From a virus: 57,902 nucleotides of DNA. The DNA is taken from positions 1-57,902 of the IMG/VR virus record IMGVR_UViG_3300008262_000113. One strand, 5' to 3'. A program made the position numbers and the translations under genes. Under the pieces are notes generated by a model. The model had not been told where the DNA came from. It saw nothing but the letters and a program-made list of their open reading frames with translations, and did no database searches. Positions 1 to 7,677 of the stretch are shown one piece after another. How positions within the stretch are numbered: position 1 is the stretch's first letter; each line of letters begins with the position of its first letter.

Positions 1-1
1 A

Positions 2-55
2 ATTGTCGCATTACTAGCTGTTCTAGTGATGATGGTAATCGTAATTTTATTCTAA
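2..55 (+). CDS. C-terminal end of a membrane protein (partial)
   Basis: Open frame entering from the window edge and stopping at TAA 53-55. The 17 visible residues are almost all Leu, Val, Ile, Ala and Met, so this is the end of a C-terminal membrane segment. The stop lies 9 nt before the next gene, within its AAGGAA ribosome site, suggesting one operon. No function can be given from this fragment. Confidence 0.5.
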   Translation: MVALLAVLVMMVIVILF

Positions 56-64
56 GGAAACACA

Positions 65-859
65 ATGAAACGTATTTTTACTCTTGCAGTTCTTGCCGCC
101 GCAGTTCTTGCTACTGGATGTACTCGTATCGAAACTGGTGAAGTTGGTGTACGAGTTGGATTTGACAAACAGGTACAGCCAGGTGAGCTGTTGCCCGGCT
201 CGTTCAATCAAGTGTTGATTGGTGATGTGCTAACATTTCCAATCAAGGATGTTAATGTTACACTAGAGAATATGACTCCAGTGGCCAAAGACAACTCAAC
301 AATGAAAGACTTGGATGCTGTGGTTGTTTACAACATCAATCCACAACAAGTGTCTGAACTGTACGCTACAAAGAATAGAGCATTTCACGCAGAGTTCAAA
401 GGCGACACCTATGTGATGTACAACTACATTGTTCAGAATGCTCGTAATGCTATCTACAAGGCCGCACGTAAGTACGAAGCACTGGATATGGCAGACAACC
501 GCGGTGAAATGGAAAAGTTCATCCAGGAAGAAATTGTTCGAAACCTAGCAGACGAAAAGTTGGACGGCAGTATTATGATTAGCCAAGTGCTGATTCGTAA
601 CGTTGTGCCAGCAGACAGTGTTGTTGAAAGTGCTAACGCATTGGTTCGAAGCAAGAACGAATTGAAGCAGAAGGAAGTTGAAGTTAAGACTGCTGAAGCC
701 GAAAGCCGTAGAATGGCAGCACTAGCCAACAACTCAGGTGCAAGTATTCAGTTCATGCAGGCACAGGCCATGTTGAACATCAGTGAAGGTATTAAGAACG
801 GACAGGTACAGACCATTGTTGTGCCCAGTAACTTTAATGCATTAATGATGAACAAATAA
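65..859 (+). CDS. SPFH/band-7 (prohibitin-like) lipoprotein
   Basis: 264 residues. An N-terminal signal peptide ends in the lipobox LATGC, with the lipidated Cys at 19, so the protein should be anchored in a membrane facing the periplasm. The rest reads as an SPFH/band-7 domain: ETGEVGVRVGF near residue 24, a beta-rich central part, then an Ala/Glu/Lys helix (about 195-235) typical of prohibitin-type oligomerisation. Such proteins form ring or scaffold assemblies on membranes; a role in protecting or remodelling the host envelope is inference. AAGGAA lies about 8 nt before ATG. The next gene starts 2 nt after the stop. Domain call fairly sure, role unknown. Confidence 0.8.
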   Translation: MKRIFTLAVLAAAVLATGCTRIETGEVGVRVGFDKQVQPGELLPGSFNQVLIGDVLTFPIKDVNVTLENMTPVAKDNSTMKDLDAVVVYNINPQQVSELYATKNRAFHAEFKGDTYVMYNYIVQNARNAIYKAARKYEALDMADNRGEMEKFIQEEIVRNLADEKLDGSIMISQVLIRNVVPADSVVESANALVRSKNELKQKEVEVKTAEAESRRMAALANNSGASIQFMQAQAMLNISEGIKNGQVQTIVVPSNFNALMMNK

Positions 860-861
860 TT

Positions 862-1056
862 ATGGATATGAATCAAGCGGCTGTATTTTTAGCAGGAAGT
901 ATTTTAATAATGTTAGGATTTGTTATTGTTGTAGCAGGAACCATCGCTATAAACAATATGATCCATAAATATTGGAAACCAGTAAAGATATGGACATTTG
1001 AATCATATCCCCCCAGCGTTATGATACAGCAGAAAGACGAAAATAAAACTACGTAA
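862..1056 (+). CDS. Small single-pass membrane protein
   Basis: 64 residues with one strongly hydrophobic helix (about residues 7-30) followed by a short polar tail containing HKYWKP. It starts 2 nt after the SPFH gene and is followed by a terminator, so the two are probably co-transcribed and may act together at the membrane. No family recognised. Confidence 0.6.
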   Translation: MDMNQAAVFLAGSILIMLGFVIVVAGTIAINNMIHKYWKPVKIWTFESYPPSVMIQQKDENKTT

Positions 1057-1068
1057 TGTCTGTATAAA

Positions 1069-1097
1069 GAAAAGGGTCTTGACGACCCTTTTCTTTT
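1069..1097 (+). terminator. Rho-independent terminator
   Basis: Perfect 10-bp stem GAAAAGGGTC (1069-1078) and GACCCTTTTC (1084-1093), loop TTGAC, followed by TTTT. It ends the SPFH operon. Its loop and right arm also carry the -35 box of the next promoter. Confidence 0.85.
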
Positions 1098-1107
1098 GTG
1101 CTATAAT
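1079..1107 (+). promoter_or_regulatory. Sigma70-type promoter overlapping a terminator
   Basis: TTGACG (1079-1084), 17-bp spacer, TATAAT (1102-1107). The -35 lies in the loop of the preceding terminator hairpin. A 6-bp inverted repeat TTTGTG (1095-1100) / CACAAA (1109-1114) surrounds the -10. It drives the metallopeptidase operon at 1136. Confidence 0.75.
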
Positions 1108-1135
1108 ACACAAATAGCAACACAGAAAGAATCCT

Positions 1136-1540
1136 ATGGAATTCAAAGTCAGCGGTAGTAAACGAAATAAAAAGTTTGTAGAAGCTATTCTTCCTAGTTT
1201 GATTACACAACTTGGTTTGGATTCAAGTCGTAAGGCTGTTATAATCCAAATTGAAGATGACGGAACAGCTAATATGGGATCAACTATTCCTGTTGACGTG
1301 TTAGACTCTTATATTGTTGTAGTTAAGCCACATCGTAATCTTAAAGAAATTGGGTTTACACTAGCACATGAAATGGTGCATGTCCGTCAAATGGCCAAGG
1401 GCATACTAAAAAGTGTCAAAAATGGTTATACGTGGGCCGGCAAGCGTTATAGCAACAAAACAAAATATTTAGATATGCCCTGGGAACAGGATGCATTTGC
1501 TCGGCAAGAAATTATTTTTCGTAGGGCGATTGAAGAATGA
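1136..1540 (+). CDS. Putative zinc metallopeptidase (HExxH)
   Basis: 134 residues with the zinc-protease motif HEMVH at 78-82, preceded by the hydrophobic strand TLA. A downstream PWEQDAFARQ segment around residue 115 carries a Glu that could be the third metal ligand. This fits the small phage metallopeptidase group distantly like SprT/minigluzincins. The substrate is unknown; cleavage of a host or phage protein is inference. First gene behind promoter 1079-1107; its stop overlaps the next start by 4 nt. Confidence 0.65.
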   Translation: MEFKVSGSKRNKKFVEAILPSLITQLGLDSSRKAVIIQIEDDGTANMGSTIPVDVLDSYIVVVKPHRNLKEIGFTLAHEMVHVRQMAKGILKSVKNGYTWAGKRYSNKTKYLDMPWEQDAFARQEIIFRRAIEE

Positions 1541-1719
1541 ACGAACGAATTCAAGAACTTGAAATCCAATGTTGGGAGCCTCGTCAGTATGGACCTGCTT
1601 GGTTTAACTCAACAAAGTTCGCCGAGTTGATTGTTCGGGAATGTATGTCTAATTTATATCTACATGGGTATGACGATGCTAGGGCACAGATTAAACAGCA
1701 TTTTGGAGTTGAAGAATGA
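1537..1719 (+). CDS. Small hypothetical protein, FAELIVREC family
   Basis: 60 residues, starting in the ATGA overlap with the peptidase gene. It shares MNERI at the N terminus, KFAELIVREC in the middle and a terminal (I/L)K.HFG motif with the next gene, so the two are tandem paralogues. No function recognised. Confidence 0.6.
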   Translation: MNERIQELEIQCWEPRQYGPAWFNSTKFAELIVRECMSNLYLHGYDDARAQIKQHFGVEE

Positions 1720-2009
1720 ATGAACGAATTAAGACCCTAGCCAAAGTCGCTGGCTACGATGAAATTAACAAAGCCGCAATGAAGTTGATAGGGTTTGACC
1801 CAGAAAAGTTCGCCGAATTGATTGTGCGAGAATGTTGTCTAGCATTGAATCCCATGTTGCGTGATATGATCAGTCGCGGGCAGGGAGTAGACATGATTAA
1901 ACTACATTTTGGAATGAATCCCAAAGAAATCACAACTGCTATGCTTGACGCCTCCATTGCACAATGCGAACAAGAATTAGTAAAAAAGAATGAACGAACA
2001 GATGTTTGA
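1716..2009 (+). CDS. Small hypothetical protein, FAELIVREC family
   Basis: 97 residues; second copy of the FAELIVREC family (residues about 31-40 here), with HFG near residue 65 and an extra C-terminal helix. Starts in an ATGA overlap with its paralogue. Its stop TGA (2007-2009) lies inside the -35 box of the next promoter, so the following gene can be switched independently. Confidence 0.6.
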   Translation: MNERIKTLAKVAGYDEINKAAMKLIGFDPEKFAELIVRECCLALNPMLRDMISRGQGVDMIKLHFGMNPKEITTAMLDASIAQCEQELVKKNERTDV

Positions 2010-2034
2010 CAAAAGAGATAACATCATTTATAAT
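2006..2034 (+). promoter_or_regulatory. Consensus sigma70 promoter within an inverted repeat
   Basis: TTGACA (2006-2011), exactly 17 bp, TATAAT (2029-2034). A perfect 7-bp inverted repeat, GATGTTT (2001-2007) and AAACATC (2036-2042), flanks the whole element and could be an operator. Confidence 0.8.
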
Positions 2035-2063
2035 GAAACATCAGTAAACAATAAGGAACAAAA

Positions 2064-2777
2064 ATGCTTACAGTAAAAGAATGGATGGAATTAGTTGATT
2101 ATCGTATCACCGAAGGCGGGGATTACGGTTGGATGTGTTTTGGCCCAGACGCTTATAGTTTAAGTTCTTGGAATGGTGATCATGACGGCTACAGTTTTAA
2201 TATTGTTTTTGACACTAGAACTCAAACAGTATATACTGTAGAAGTATGCGATTATAAAAACGAACGTGCATATCGTATTATCAACCCTTTGTTTAAAACC
2301 ATCCACGACAGTGAATCTGAGGATCGTGGTGTACTAGGCAATCAAGCCTGGGATGATGTTAATTGGATTGATTTGGAAGCTGACGACGACTTTATCCAAA
2401 AAGGACTTGCTATTCGTGATGGCGAAGATTACGACACTCGTGTAAGCGTTCCGTTGGACTTGCCCGATGATATGCTGTTTGATCTTATGAAGCAGGCACA
2501 TGAGCGTGACATTACACTTAATGAACTGATGGAAGATGTTATTCGCAATGCTGTTGATAATGCAAAAAAAGATCCAGATGCATTTAAGGAAAGTTTTAGC
2601 GAGTTTCATAATGCTAAACCTGCAATGATGAAATCAAAAAAAAAAGAAAAAGTAAAGCGTAAACACCTAGCATATGAACTGCTAGGCGTTATCACTGATG
2701 TTGAGGAAGGCGCAGGCTTTGACGATATATGTTTAGAAACTATTAAAAGAGTTTGCGGCGAACTACAAAATGATTGA
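2064..2777 (+). CDS. Hypothetical protein with ribbon-helix-helix-like segment
   Basis: 237 residues. The N-terminal half (1-115) is aromatic and acidic with no recognised fold. Residues about 126-165 contain VSVPLDLPDDMLFDLMKQAH followed by a helix, the strand-helix-helix spacing of MetJ/Arc-type DNA-binding domains. A Lys-rich linker (KSKKKEKVKRK) precedes a final helical part. DNA binding is only inferred. Start supported by AAGGAACAAAA before ATG and the promoter at 2006-2034. Confidence 0.55.
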   Translation: MLTVKEWMELVDYRITEGGDYGWMCFGPDAYSLSSWNGDHDGYSFNIVFDTRTQTVYTVEVCDYKNERAYRIINPLFKTIHDSESEDRGVLGNQAWDDVNWIDLEADDDFIQKGLAIRDGEDYDTRVSVPLDLPDDMLFDLMKQAHERDITLNELMEDVIRNAVDNAKKDPDAFKESFSEFHNAKPAMMKSKKKEKVKRKHLAYELLGVITDVEEGAGFDDICLETIKRVCGELQND

Positions 2778-3039
2778 CTTACACTTTAGCATTAGGAATC
2801 CGTGGAGCAAAAAATGGCGCAACATTCGCTGTTGGCATGGTAATACTCCTTGGGATCGCAAGCACTGGGAAGTTGAAGTCATACAAAGTGCAGATCTAAT
2901 TGCTTTTACATTTTCATTAACACACAGACAGGACCATGCTGGTATTAGAATTAGTACCGCATTACTCGGATATGAAATACAAGCGACGATCTACGATTCA
3001 AGACACTGGGATGAAAAGACAGCGTCCTATCACAGTTGA
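2770..3039 (+). CDS. Hypothetical protein
   Basis: 89 residues, overlapping the previous gene by 8 nt and the next by 29 nt. Rich in Trp and His (RNPWSKKWRNIRCWHGN near the N terminus). No family recognised; part of the translationally coupled small-gene run. Confidence 0.45.
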   Translation: MIDLHFSIRNPWSKKWRNIRCWHGNTPWDRKHWEVEVIQSADLIAFTFSLTHRQDHAGIRISTALLGYEIQATIYDSRHWDEKTASYHS

Positions 3040-3337
3040 AGACTATCTAGCCAGCGAGGATGAACTAGTGTTCTTTTGGGATCCAAGCTCAATTAAACCG
3101 CCTGAGGATTTAATGAGCAAGGCTATACGAGTTCTTATTAGCGATCCCAAAGATCATCACGGTGTTCGAGGACTTGATATTAAAAGATGGGCTCAAGCCA
3201 ACTGCAAAACTTTCTTTTGGTATGATGTTACTGACGTAAGTGATGCAAGTTATATCACTGACGAAATTCACGCATACTATTTTATCGATGAAAAAGATGT
3301 AACATTTTTTATGCTTCGATGGGGCGGACAGATGTGA
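3011..3337 (+). CDS. Hypothetical protein with C-terminal DExDxxFxxLRW motif
   Basis: 108 residues from ATG 3011; the frame is open further upstream, but an earlier start would overlap the preceding gene more deeply. It ends in YYFIDEKDVTFFMLRW, which matches YRFCFADEQDMVWFVLRW at the end of the next gene. The two are probably diverged paralogues of one small phage family. Function unknown. Confidence 0.5.
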   Translation: MKRQRPITVEDYLASEDELVFFWDPSSIKPPEDLMSKAIRVLISDPKDHHGVRGLDIKRWAQANCKTFFWYDVTDVSDASYITDEIHAYYFIDEKDVTFFMLRWGGQM

Positions 3338-3558
3338 TAGAATATCGTCATCTTGATCATGAAGTTCTAATTGATGCTCATAAACACGGACCTGCCAGTA
3401 AATGGTGCATTGATCAGTTTGGAGCTCGATGGGAAGCTATAGGTAATCGATCTGGACGCTGGTGTCTCTTTTGGGCCGGCCGTGATGCTCCTAAAAAATA
3501 TAGGTTCTGCTTTGCTGACGAGCAAGATATGGTTTGGTTCGTATTAAGGTGGTTGTAA
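3334..3558 (+). CDS. Hypothetical protein with C-terminal DExDxxxFxLRW motif
   Basis: About 74 residues from GTG 3334, which overlaps the previous stop by 4 nt and has GGGGCGGA in good position; ATG 3319 in the same frame is the alternative. Contains WCIDQFGARWEAIG and the shared C-terminal motif DEQDMVWFVLRW. No function recognised. Confidence 0.5.
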   Translation: MIEYRHLDHEVLIDAHKHGPASKWCIDQFGARWEAIGNRSGRWCLFWAGRDAPKKYRFCFADEQDMVWFVLRWL

Positions 3559-3560
3559 AA

Positions 3561-3947
3561 ATGAATGATATAAAAGAATTCTGTCACAAGTATGATGCAT
3601 ATGTACAAGAAAGCAAGCGCATGCATCGTAGAAGTCGCCGTATTGATTATAAGATGTGGAGTGAAAGCGACCCTAACATATATCAAGCTATTCCTTACGA
3701 TGAAGTTAAGTGCGTAGAAATTCACCTGCCTGAGGATCGATTCCGTGCTCTATTAGAACATGACGAATGGTTATCAAAAGCAGGGTTACATGACAACAAT
3801 TTCTTCAATAACAACGTAAGTCGAGTATCAAATCTAGTAGTACAAGCTGAACGAGAAACTCGCATACGACATGAAAATCCAAGTGTAAGAATTGCTTGGG
3901 AAAAATATCAAACATTGTTAAGATTAGTAGATAGCCATTATGATTAA
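3561..3947 (+). CDS. Hypothetical protein with NPSVxxAWEKYxxL tail
   Basis: 128 residues from ATG 3561. Ends with ENPSVRIAWEKYQTLLRL, a motif repeated at the end of the protein encoded at 4864-5268, suggesting a shared C-terminal peptide. The rest is basic and helical. Overlaps the next gene by 8 nt. Function unknown. Confidence 0.5.
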   Translation: MNDIKEFCHKYDAYVQESKRMHRRSRRIDYKMWSESDPNIYQAIPYDEVKCVEIHLPEDRFRALLEHDEWLSKAGLHDNNFFNNNVSRVSNLVVQAERETRIRHENPSVRIAWEKYQTLLRLVDSHYD

Positions 3948-4269
3948 AGAGCGTAAATTTCTTGCCTATTGGGACTGTCTTGGATTTGAAGGAATCTGGG
4001 ACATCACTACCTACGAGCGCCAAAAGCTTCTAGCTGATCTTAAGAATACTACGGTAACTGCTCCGGTTAATCTTAACGCTATGATGCTGAGAGCTAGATA
4101 CAATCCACAACGTAGTCCTGAGATTTGGTTGTTTACTGCTACTGATACAATTAGGCAAGAAGAGTTAATGGATATTGCTCGAGACAATCCGCAGTATCTT
4201 GTGGACCTAATTCGCGAGCGAGGTACTAGTCTTTATCGTAACACACCGCAGAAACAAGTTATTACATGA
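3940..4269 (+). CDS. Hypothetical protein
   Basis: 109 residues, opening with KERKFLAYWDCLGFEGIWDI and apparently globular with mixed helices. Overlaps its neighbours by 8 and 4 nt, including the following TilS gene, so translation is probably coupled. No known family recognised. Confidence 0.5.
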   Translation: MIKERKFLAYWDCLGFEGIWDITTYERQKLLADLKNTTVTAPVNLNAMMLRARYNPQRSPEIWLFTATDTIRQEELMDIARDNPQYLVDLIRERGTSLYRNTPQKQVIT

Positions 4270-4901
4270 TTAAGCTACAGGGCAAACTCCCTCGTGATAT
4301 TGTACTGGCCTGTTCAGGCGGTGTAGACTCAATGGCTGCACTAGATTTCTTGCGTAGAAATCATCGTGTAACTGTGGCCTACTTTAATCATAAAACTGAG
4401 CATGGACAAAAAGCTGGTGCTTGGCTTAGAGAACAATGCCGTACCAAGTATACTGATGTTCGATACAGAGAACACACTATTGAAGGCGAATGTCCAAAAA
4501 ATATGAGCAAAGAAGAATGGTGGCGTAATGAACGCTATGCTTGGTTCAATGGTGAAGCTTGGAAAGGCCATACTGTAGTAACTGCACACCATTTGGATGA
4601 TTGTGTAGAGACTTGGATTTGGAGTAGTATGCATGGTACAGCAAAAATTATTCCGTACACTCGGCAAAATGTAGTACGACCGTTTCGCTTAACCAGAAAG
4701 AGGGACTTCGAACTGTGGACAAATTTAAATAACATTGAGTATATAGAGGATGACAGTAATGCAAATATCTGTTATACTCGTAACTATATTAGACATGAGA
4801 TGATGCCGCATGTATTAAAAGTAAACCCAGGCATTCATAAACTTATTGCGAAGAGAGTACGAAATGAAGATTGGACTGAGTTACAGCCGATGTGTGCGTG
4901 A
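4266..4901 (+). CDS. tilS: TilS-like tRNA(Ile)-lysidine synthase
   Basis: 211 residues. The N-type ATP pyrophosphatase signature SGGVDS is at 17-22, followed by TAHHLDDCVETW, VVRPF, and EDDSN...RNYIRHEMMP, in the order seen in TilS. TilS attaches lysine to C34 of a CAU-anticodon tRNA, turning it into an AUA-reading Ile tRNA. Length matches the catalytic domain only; the C-terminal tRNA-binding domains of cellular TilS are absent. The phage carries two CAU-anticodon tRNAs (13034 and 16414), which are possible substrates. ATGA overlap with the gene before. Confidence 0.8.
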   Translation: MIKLQGKLPRDIVLACSGGVDSMAALDFLRRNHRVTVAYFNHKTEHGQKAGAWLREQCRTKYTDVRYREHTIEGECPKNMSKEEWWRNERYAWFNGEAWKGHTVVTAHHLDDCVETWIWSSMHGTAKIIPYTRQNVVRPFRLTRKRDFELWTNLNNIEYIEDDSNANICYTRNYIRHEMMPHVLKVNPGIHKLIAKRVRNEDWTELQPMCA

Positions 4902-5268
4902 TATTGTTGACGGAAAAGTAGACATTGACGATGTGTTGGTGTTGATCACTCGCACTGATTTTGATCCGAGAGATGCTGATCAATGGAAAGGTATCTGGGA
5001 AGGATACGGGGGCGGCCAAACTTTTGGTAACCCACTTAGTAATCCAGAATGGATGGACTATCCTGCAGAGGATGAAGATCGATTTCGTAGCGTAAGCATT
5101 GAACTTTGGGAAACTGGTAAACTGCACCAACCTCGCAAGTTTGGGTCTCACCCTCGACGATTGCCCTACTACTGGTTAGAAACGTTTGCTCCTGAAACAG
5201 AAGTTGCATCTAACCCCTCAGTACAACTCGCTTGGGAAAAATATAAACTTCTAGCAGGTCTAAGCTGA
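4864..5268 (+). CDS. Hypothetical protein with NPSVxxAWEKYxxL tail
   Basis: 134 residues from ATG 4864, which overlaps the tilS end by 38 nt. The C terminus NPSVQLAWEKYKLLAGL repeats the tail of the protein at 3561-3947. An acidic first half (VDIDDVLVLITRTDFDPRD) precedes a Trp/Tyr-rich middle. Function unknown. Confidence 0.5.
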   Translation: MKIGLSYSRCVRDIVDGKVDIDDVLVLITRTDFDPRDADQWKGIWEGYGGGQTFGNPLSNPEWMDYPAEDEDRFRSVSIELWETGKLHQPRKFGSHPRRLPYYWLETFAPETEVASNPSVQLAWEKYKLLAGLS

Positions 5269-5705
5269 TGCTGGTTAATGTAACACATGATTCTCACTTA
5301 GCGTATTTAAAAGATGACCCTGTACGTCCGCACATACCCGTAGAGTTTAGGATTAGAAAACCCAATCAAGTTTGGTTATTAGAAGATGATTTTAGCGGTA
5401 GTGTACATGGCGTAATCTGTGTTGCATATACACACACTGTACCTACCACAGAACAAGAGTTAATGAACTTCTGCGACAACGATGGTGATATTGTTGTGTT
5501 TTATACAGTATGGAGTTATACCAAAGGTGCAGGTCGAGACATAGTATTTGGTGTTGCGAGACATATCAAACAAACTAGAAAAGTTAGTCGGTATGTAACA
5601 TTAAGCCCTAAGACAGAAATGGCTAGAAAGTTTCACTTAGCCAACGGAGCAATAGTTTTACAAGAAAACCCAGAAAGTGTTAATTACGAATATTTGGAGA
5701 TATAA
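5268..5705 (+). CDS. Hypothetical protein, possibly GNAT-like fold
   Basis: 145 residues, start sharing one base with the previous stop. Strand-rich with YVTLSPKTEMARKFHLANGA near residues 108-127, which resembles the acyl-CoA-binding helix and following turn of small acetyltransferase-like phage proteins. This resemblance is weak and no catalytic residue is certain. Confidence 0.4.
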   Translation: MLVNVTHDSHLAYLKDDPVRPHIPVEFRIRKPNQVWLLEDDFSGSVHGVICVAYTHTVPTTEQELMNFCDNDGDIVVFYTVWSYTKGAGRDIVFGVARHIKQTRKVSRYVTLSPKTEMARKFHLANGAIVLQENPESVNYEYLEI

Positions 5706-6178
5706 TGGAAGATACCAACGAGTATGAAGAATTTGCTAAACGCATGGAAGAACGTTTTCCAAAAATGTTCGAAGGCAGATATGGTGGCTTTGCTGTAGGT
5801 GCGGGTTGGTATCCTATTATCGAAGCATTGTGTGCTAACATTCAAAGTCACGCAGATTGGCGAAACGATCAACGAAAACGGCTGTTAGAAAATAACAAGT
5901 ATGTTCATCCAATACCCGAAGCAGTTCCGCAAGTAACTGTGGAACAGATTAAAGAAAAGTTTGGCGGACTACGCTTCTACTACCAAGGCGGCGACGACAC
6001 TATTGCAGGCATGGTACGTATGGCAGAAGCCTGGGCAGATGCAAGTTGCGAAGAGTGTGGTGCTCCTGGTACACAGCGTAATGGCGGATGGATTAGAACA
6101 TTGTGTGATCTGCATGAGAATGAACATCAAGAACGATTACGCAGTCAAGAAATGAAAATGTCAGGATTTGAAGAATGA
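5705..6178 (+). CDS. Conserved phage protein with zinc-finger-like Cys pairs
   Basis: 157 residues. Central VTVEQIKEKFGGLRFYY is followed by IAGMVRMAEAWAD, then CEECGAPG and IRTLCDLHE, giving a CxxC...CxxH set that could bind zinc. I recall this arrangement from many tailed phages, but without known function. Start shares one base with the previous stop. Confidence 0.55.
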   Translation: MEDTNEYEEFAKRMEERFPKMFEGRYGGFAVGAGWYPIIEALCANIQSHADWRNDQRKRLLENNKYVHPIPEAVPQVTVEQIKEKFGGLRFYYQGGDDTIAGMVRMAEAWADASCEECGAPGTQRNGGWIRTLCDLHENEHQERLRSQEMKMSGFEE

Positions 6179-6411
6179 GCGGCACGCCAGCAGACAAGAG
6201 TCCTGGTATAACAGGTTTCATTGAAATCTTTGAAGGTAGGCTAGCTAAAATGAAGCTACACCTTAAAGAAGAACTAGATAAGGCCAAAAGCGACAGAGAT
6301 CGTAAAAGCATACGTAGGATTACTGCTGATGCTAGAAAGCTCAACCGGACACTAAAAGAAATGCGTAATGCTACAGCTAGGCATTGCCCACATTGCGGAG
6401 AGAAAATATGA
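6175..6411 (+). CDS. Hypothetical coiled-coil protein
   Basis: 78 residues, mainly one long charged helix (about 20-68) that ends in CPHCGEKI, half of a zinc-ribbon knuckle. ATGA overlap on both sides. Function unknown. Confidence 0.45.
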   Translation: MSGTPADKSPGITGFIEIFEGRLAKMKLHLKEELDKAKSDRDRKSIRRITADARKLNRTLKEMRNATARHCPHCGEKI

Positions 6412-6854
6412 AGCCACAAGCACCAGCAGAAGGTATTTTAAAAACTAACGACTTTGGAAATTCAAAATGGTATCACGTAGTATGCGGATGCGGACAACCA
6501 GATCATGCTTTAACTGTAGAAGTAGAAGCAGACGAAATGGGTGTTAGTGTGAACACATATGCTACAGTTAAAACTGACTACTGGACTGAAGCAGTTAAAA
6601 AGCGTTACGATATCAATAGTCCTTGGTTGCAAGAGTGGGATTGGTTTTGGAAAGATCTAGTAAACGGTGTTGTTACTAGGCTGCGCTTAACATGGGACGT
6701 TTGGACTAAAGGTTATGTTCGTGCAGAAACTACTGTTTTAATGAGTGAACAGCAGGCAATCAATTATGCACATACATTGACAAGTGCAGTCAAAGATGTT
6801 AAACTGTTTAGAGATGAAAGTTTAAAGGAAGTACAAAATGGCTCAACACGGTAA
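6408..6854 (+). CDS. Hypothetical protein
   Basis: 148 residues from ATG 6408 (ATGA overlap). N-terminal WYHVVCGCGQPDHALTVEVE has a CxC pair and looks like a short beta sheet; the second half is Trp-rich and ends in a helix. Overlaps the next gene by 17 nt. No family named. Confidence 0.5.
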   Translation: MKPQAPAEGILKTNDFGNSKWYHVVCGCGQPDHALTVEVEADEMGVSVNTYATVKTDYWTEAVKKRYDINSPWLQEWDWFWKDLVNGVVTRLRLTWDVWTKGYVRAETTVLMSEQQAINYAHTLTSAVKDVKLFRDESLKEVQNGSTR

Positions 6855-7677
6855 TTATTGGAGTTGCTCAAAGTTTGCAGATTGGATTCGCGGCACCAAA
6901 AAGCTCGGCGCCGGCACAGCCGAAGAATGGGATGAGTGGACTACTCAAGCACAAATGAAACACAACTTTCGCTACTGGTTAGCCGAAGAAGCACTTGGAC
7001 ACATCCAAGACTTTGTCACATGGCCTGAAAGGAAATTAAATGACATTAGATATTATATTAATAATCGTTGGGTCAGTCGCAGCCATAGCCTTACTGCTCA
7101 TGCTCGCGATATTAAGCCTGGGGATTGGTGCGATGTGGGCAATCGGTTTCTTCCTTGCCTTTTTAACGAGCTGGTGGATTTTGTTGAGATAGAGCAAGCC
7201 TGGCATCACTGCATATGGAGTGACGAAGCTAAAACTAAATTTGAAACTCCTTGGTGGCGCAAGGGATGGCTGCGTTGGAGAACTTGGCGTTGTCCAGAAG
7301 CTGGTATGGAATACTTAAAATGGGCATCAACTCTAACTAACGAAGAATGGTTAGACGAAGGTGAAAAGCACAAAGCAGAGCCTACATACCAAGCTACGGC
7401 TGCTAAAGAAATTATCGAACTTTACACCTGGTGGACTGTTACCTATCGCACTCGTCCAGACCCATACGAAGCAAGTGGCTGGAGTGCTCACTGTGATGCT
7501 ATGCGTGTAAAGTACCCTGGTAGCATGTTCTCAAGTCTTAATTCAAAAGACCCAGAAGATCGCAAGGCCAGCGACAAAGCACACAAGTTACTTACTAAGA
7601 TCGAAAAGGCTTATGAAAAGGAAGACGAAGCTATGATGATTCGTCTAATTAAAATCCGTCAATCACTTTGGACATGA
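6838..7677 (+). CDS. Conserved hypothetical phage protein
   Basis: 279 residues, rich in Trp, Glu and Lys. It opens with the pattern KFADWIRGTKK...EWDEWTTQA...FRYWLAEEAL, which I recall from other large phages as an uncharacterised family. Ends in a charged helical region. Soluble, no signal peptide. Role unknown. Confidence 0.6.
   Translation: MAQHGNYWSCSKFADWIRGTKKLGAGTAEEWDEWTTQAQMKHNFRYWLAEEALGHIQDFVTWPERKLNDIRYYINNRWVSRSHSLTAHARDIKPGDWCDVGNRFLPCLFNELVDFVEIEQAWHHCIWSDEAKTKFETPWWRKGWLRWRTWRCPEAGMEYLKWASTLTNEEWLDEGEKHKAEPTYQATAAKEIIELYTWWTVTYRTRPDPYEASGWSAHCDAMRVKYPGSMFSSLNSKDPEDRKASDKAHKLLTKIEKAYEKEDEAMMIRLIKIRQSLWT

Noticed and set aside
2231-2244. Perfect 14-bp palindrome ACAGTATATACTGT as a possible operator.
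   Set aside because: Lies in the middle of a coding region far from any promoter; kept out for lack of context.
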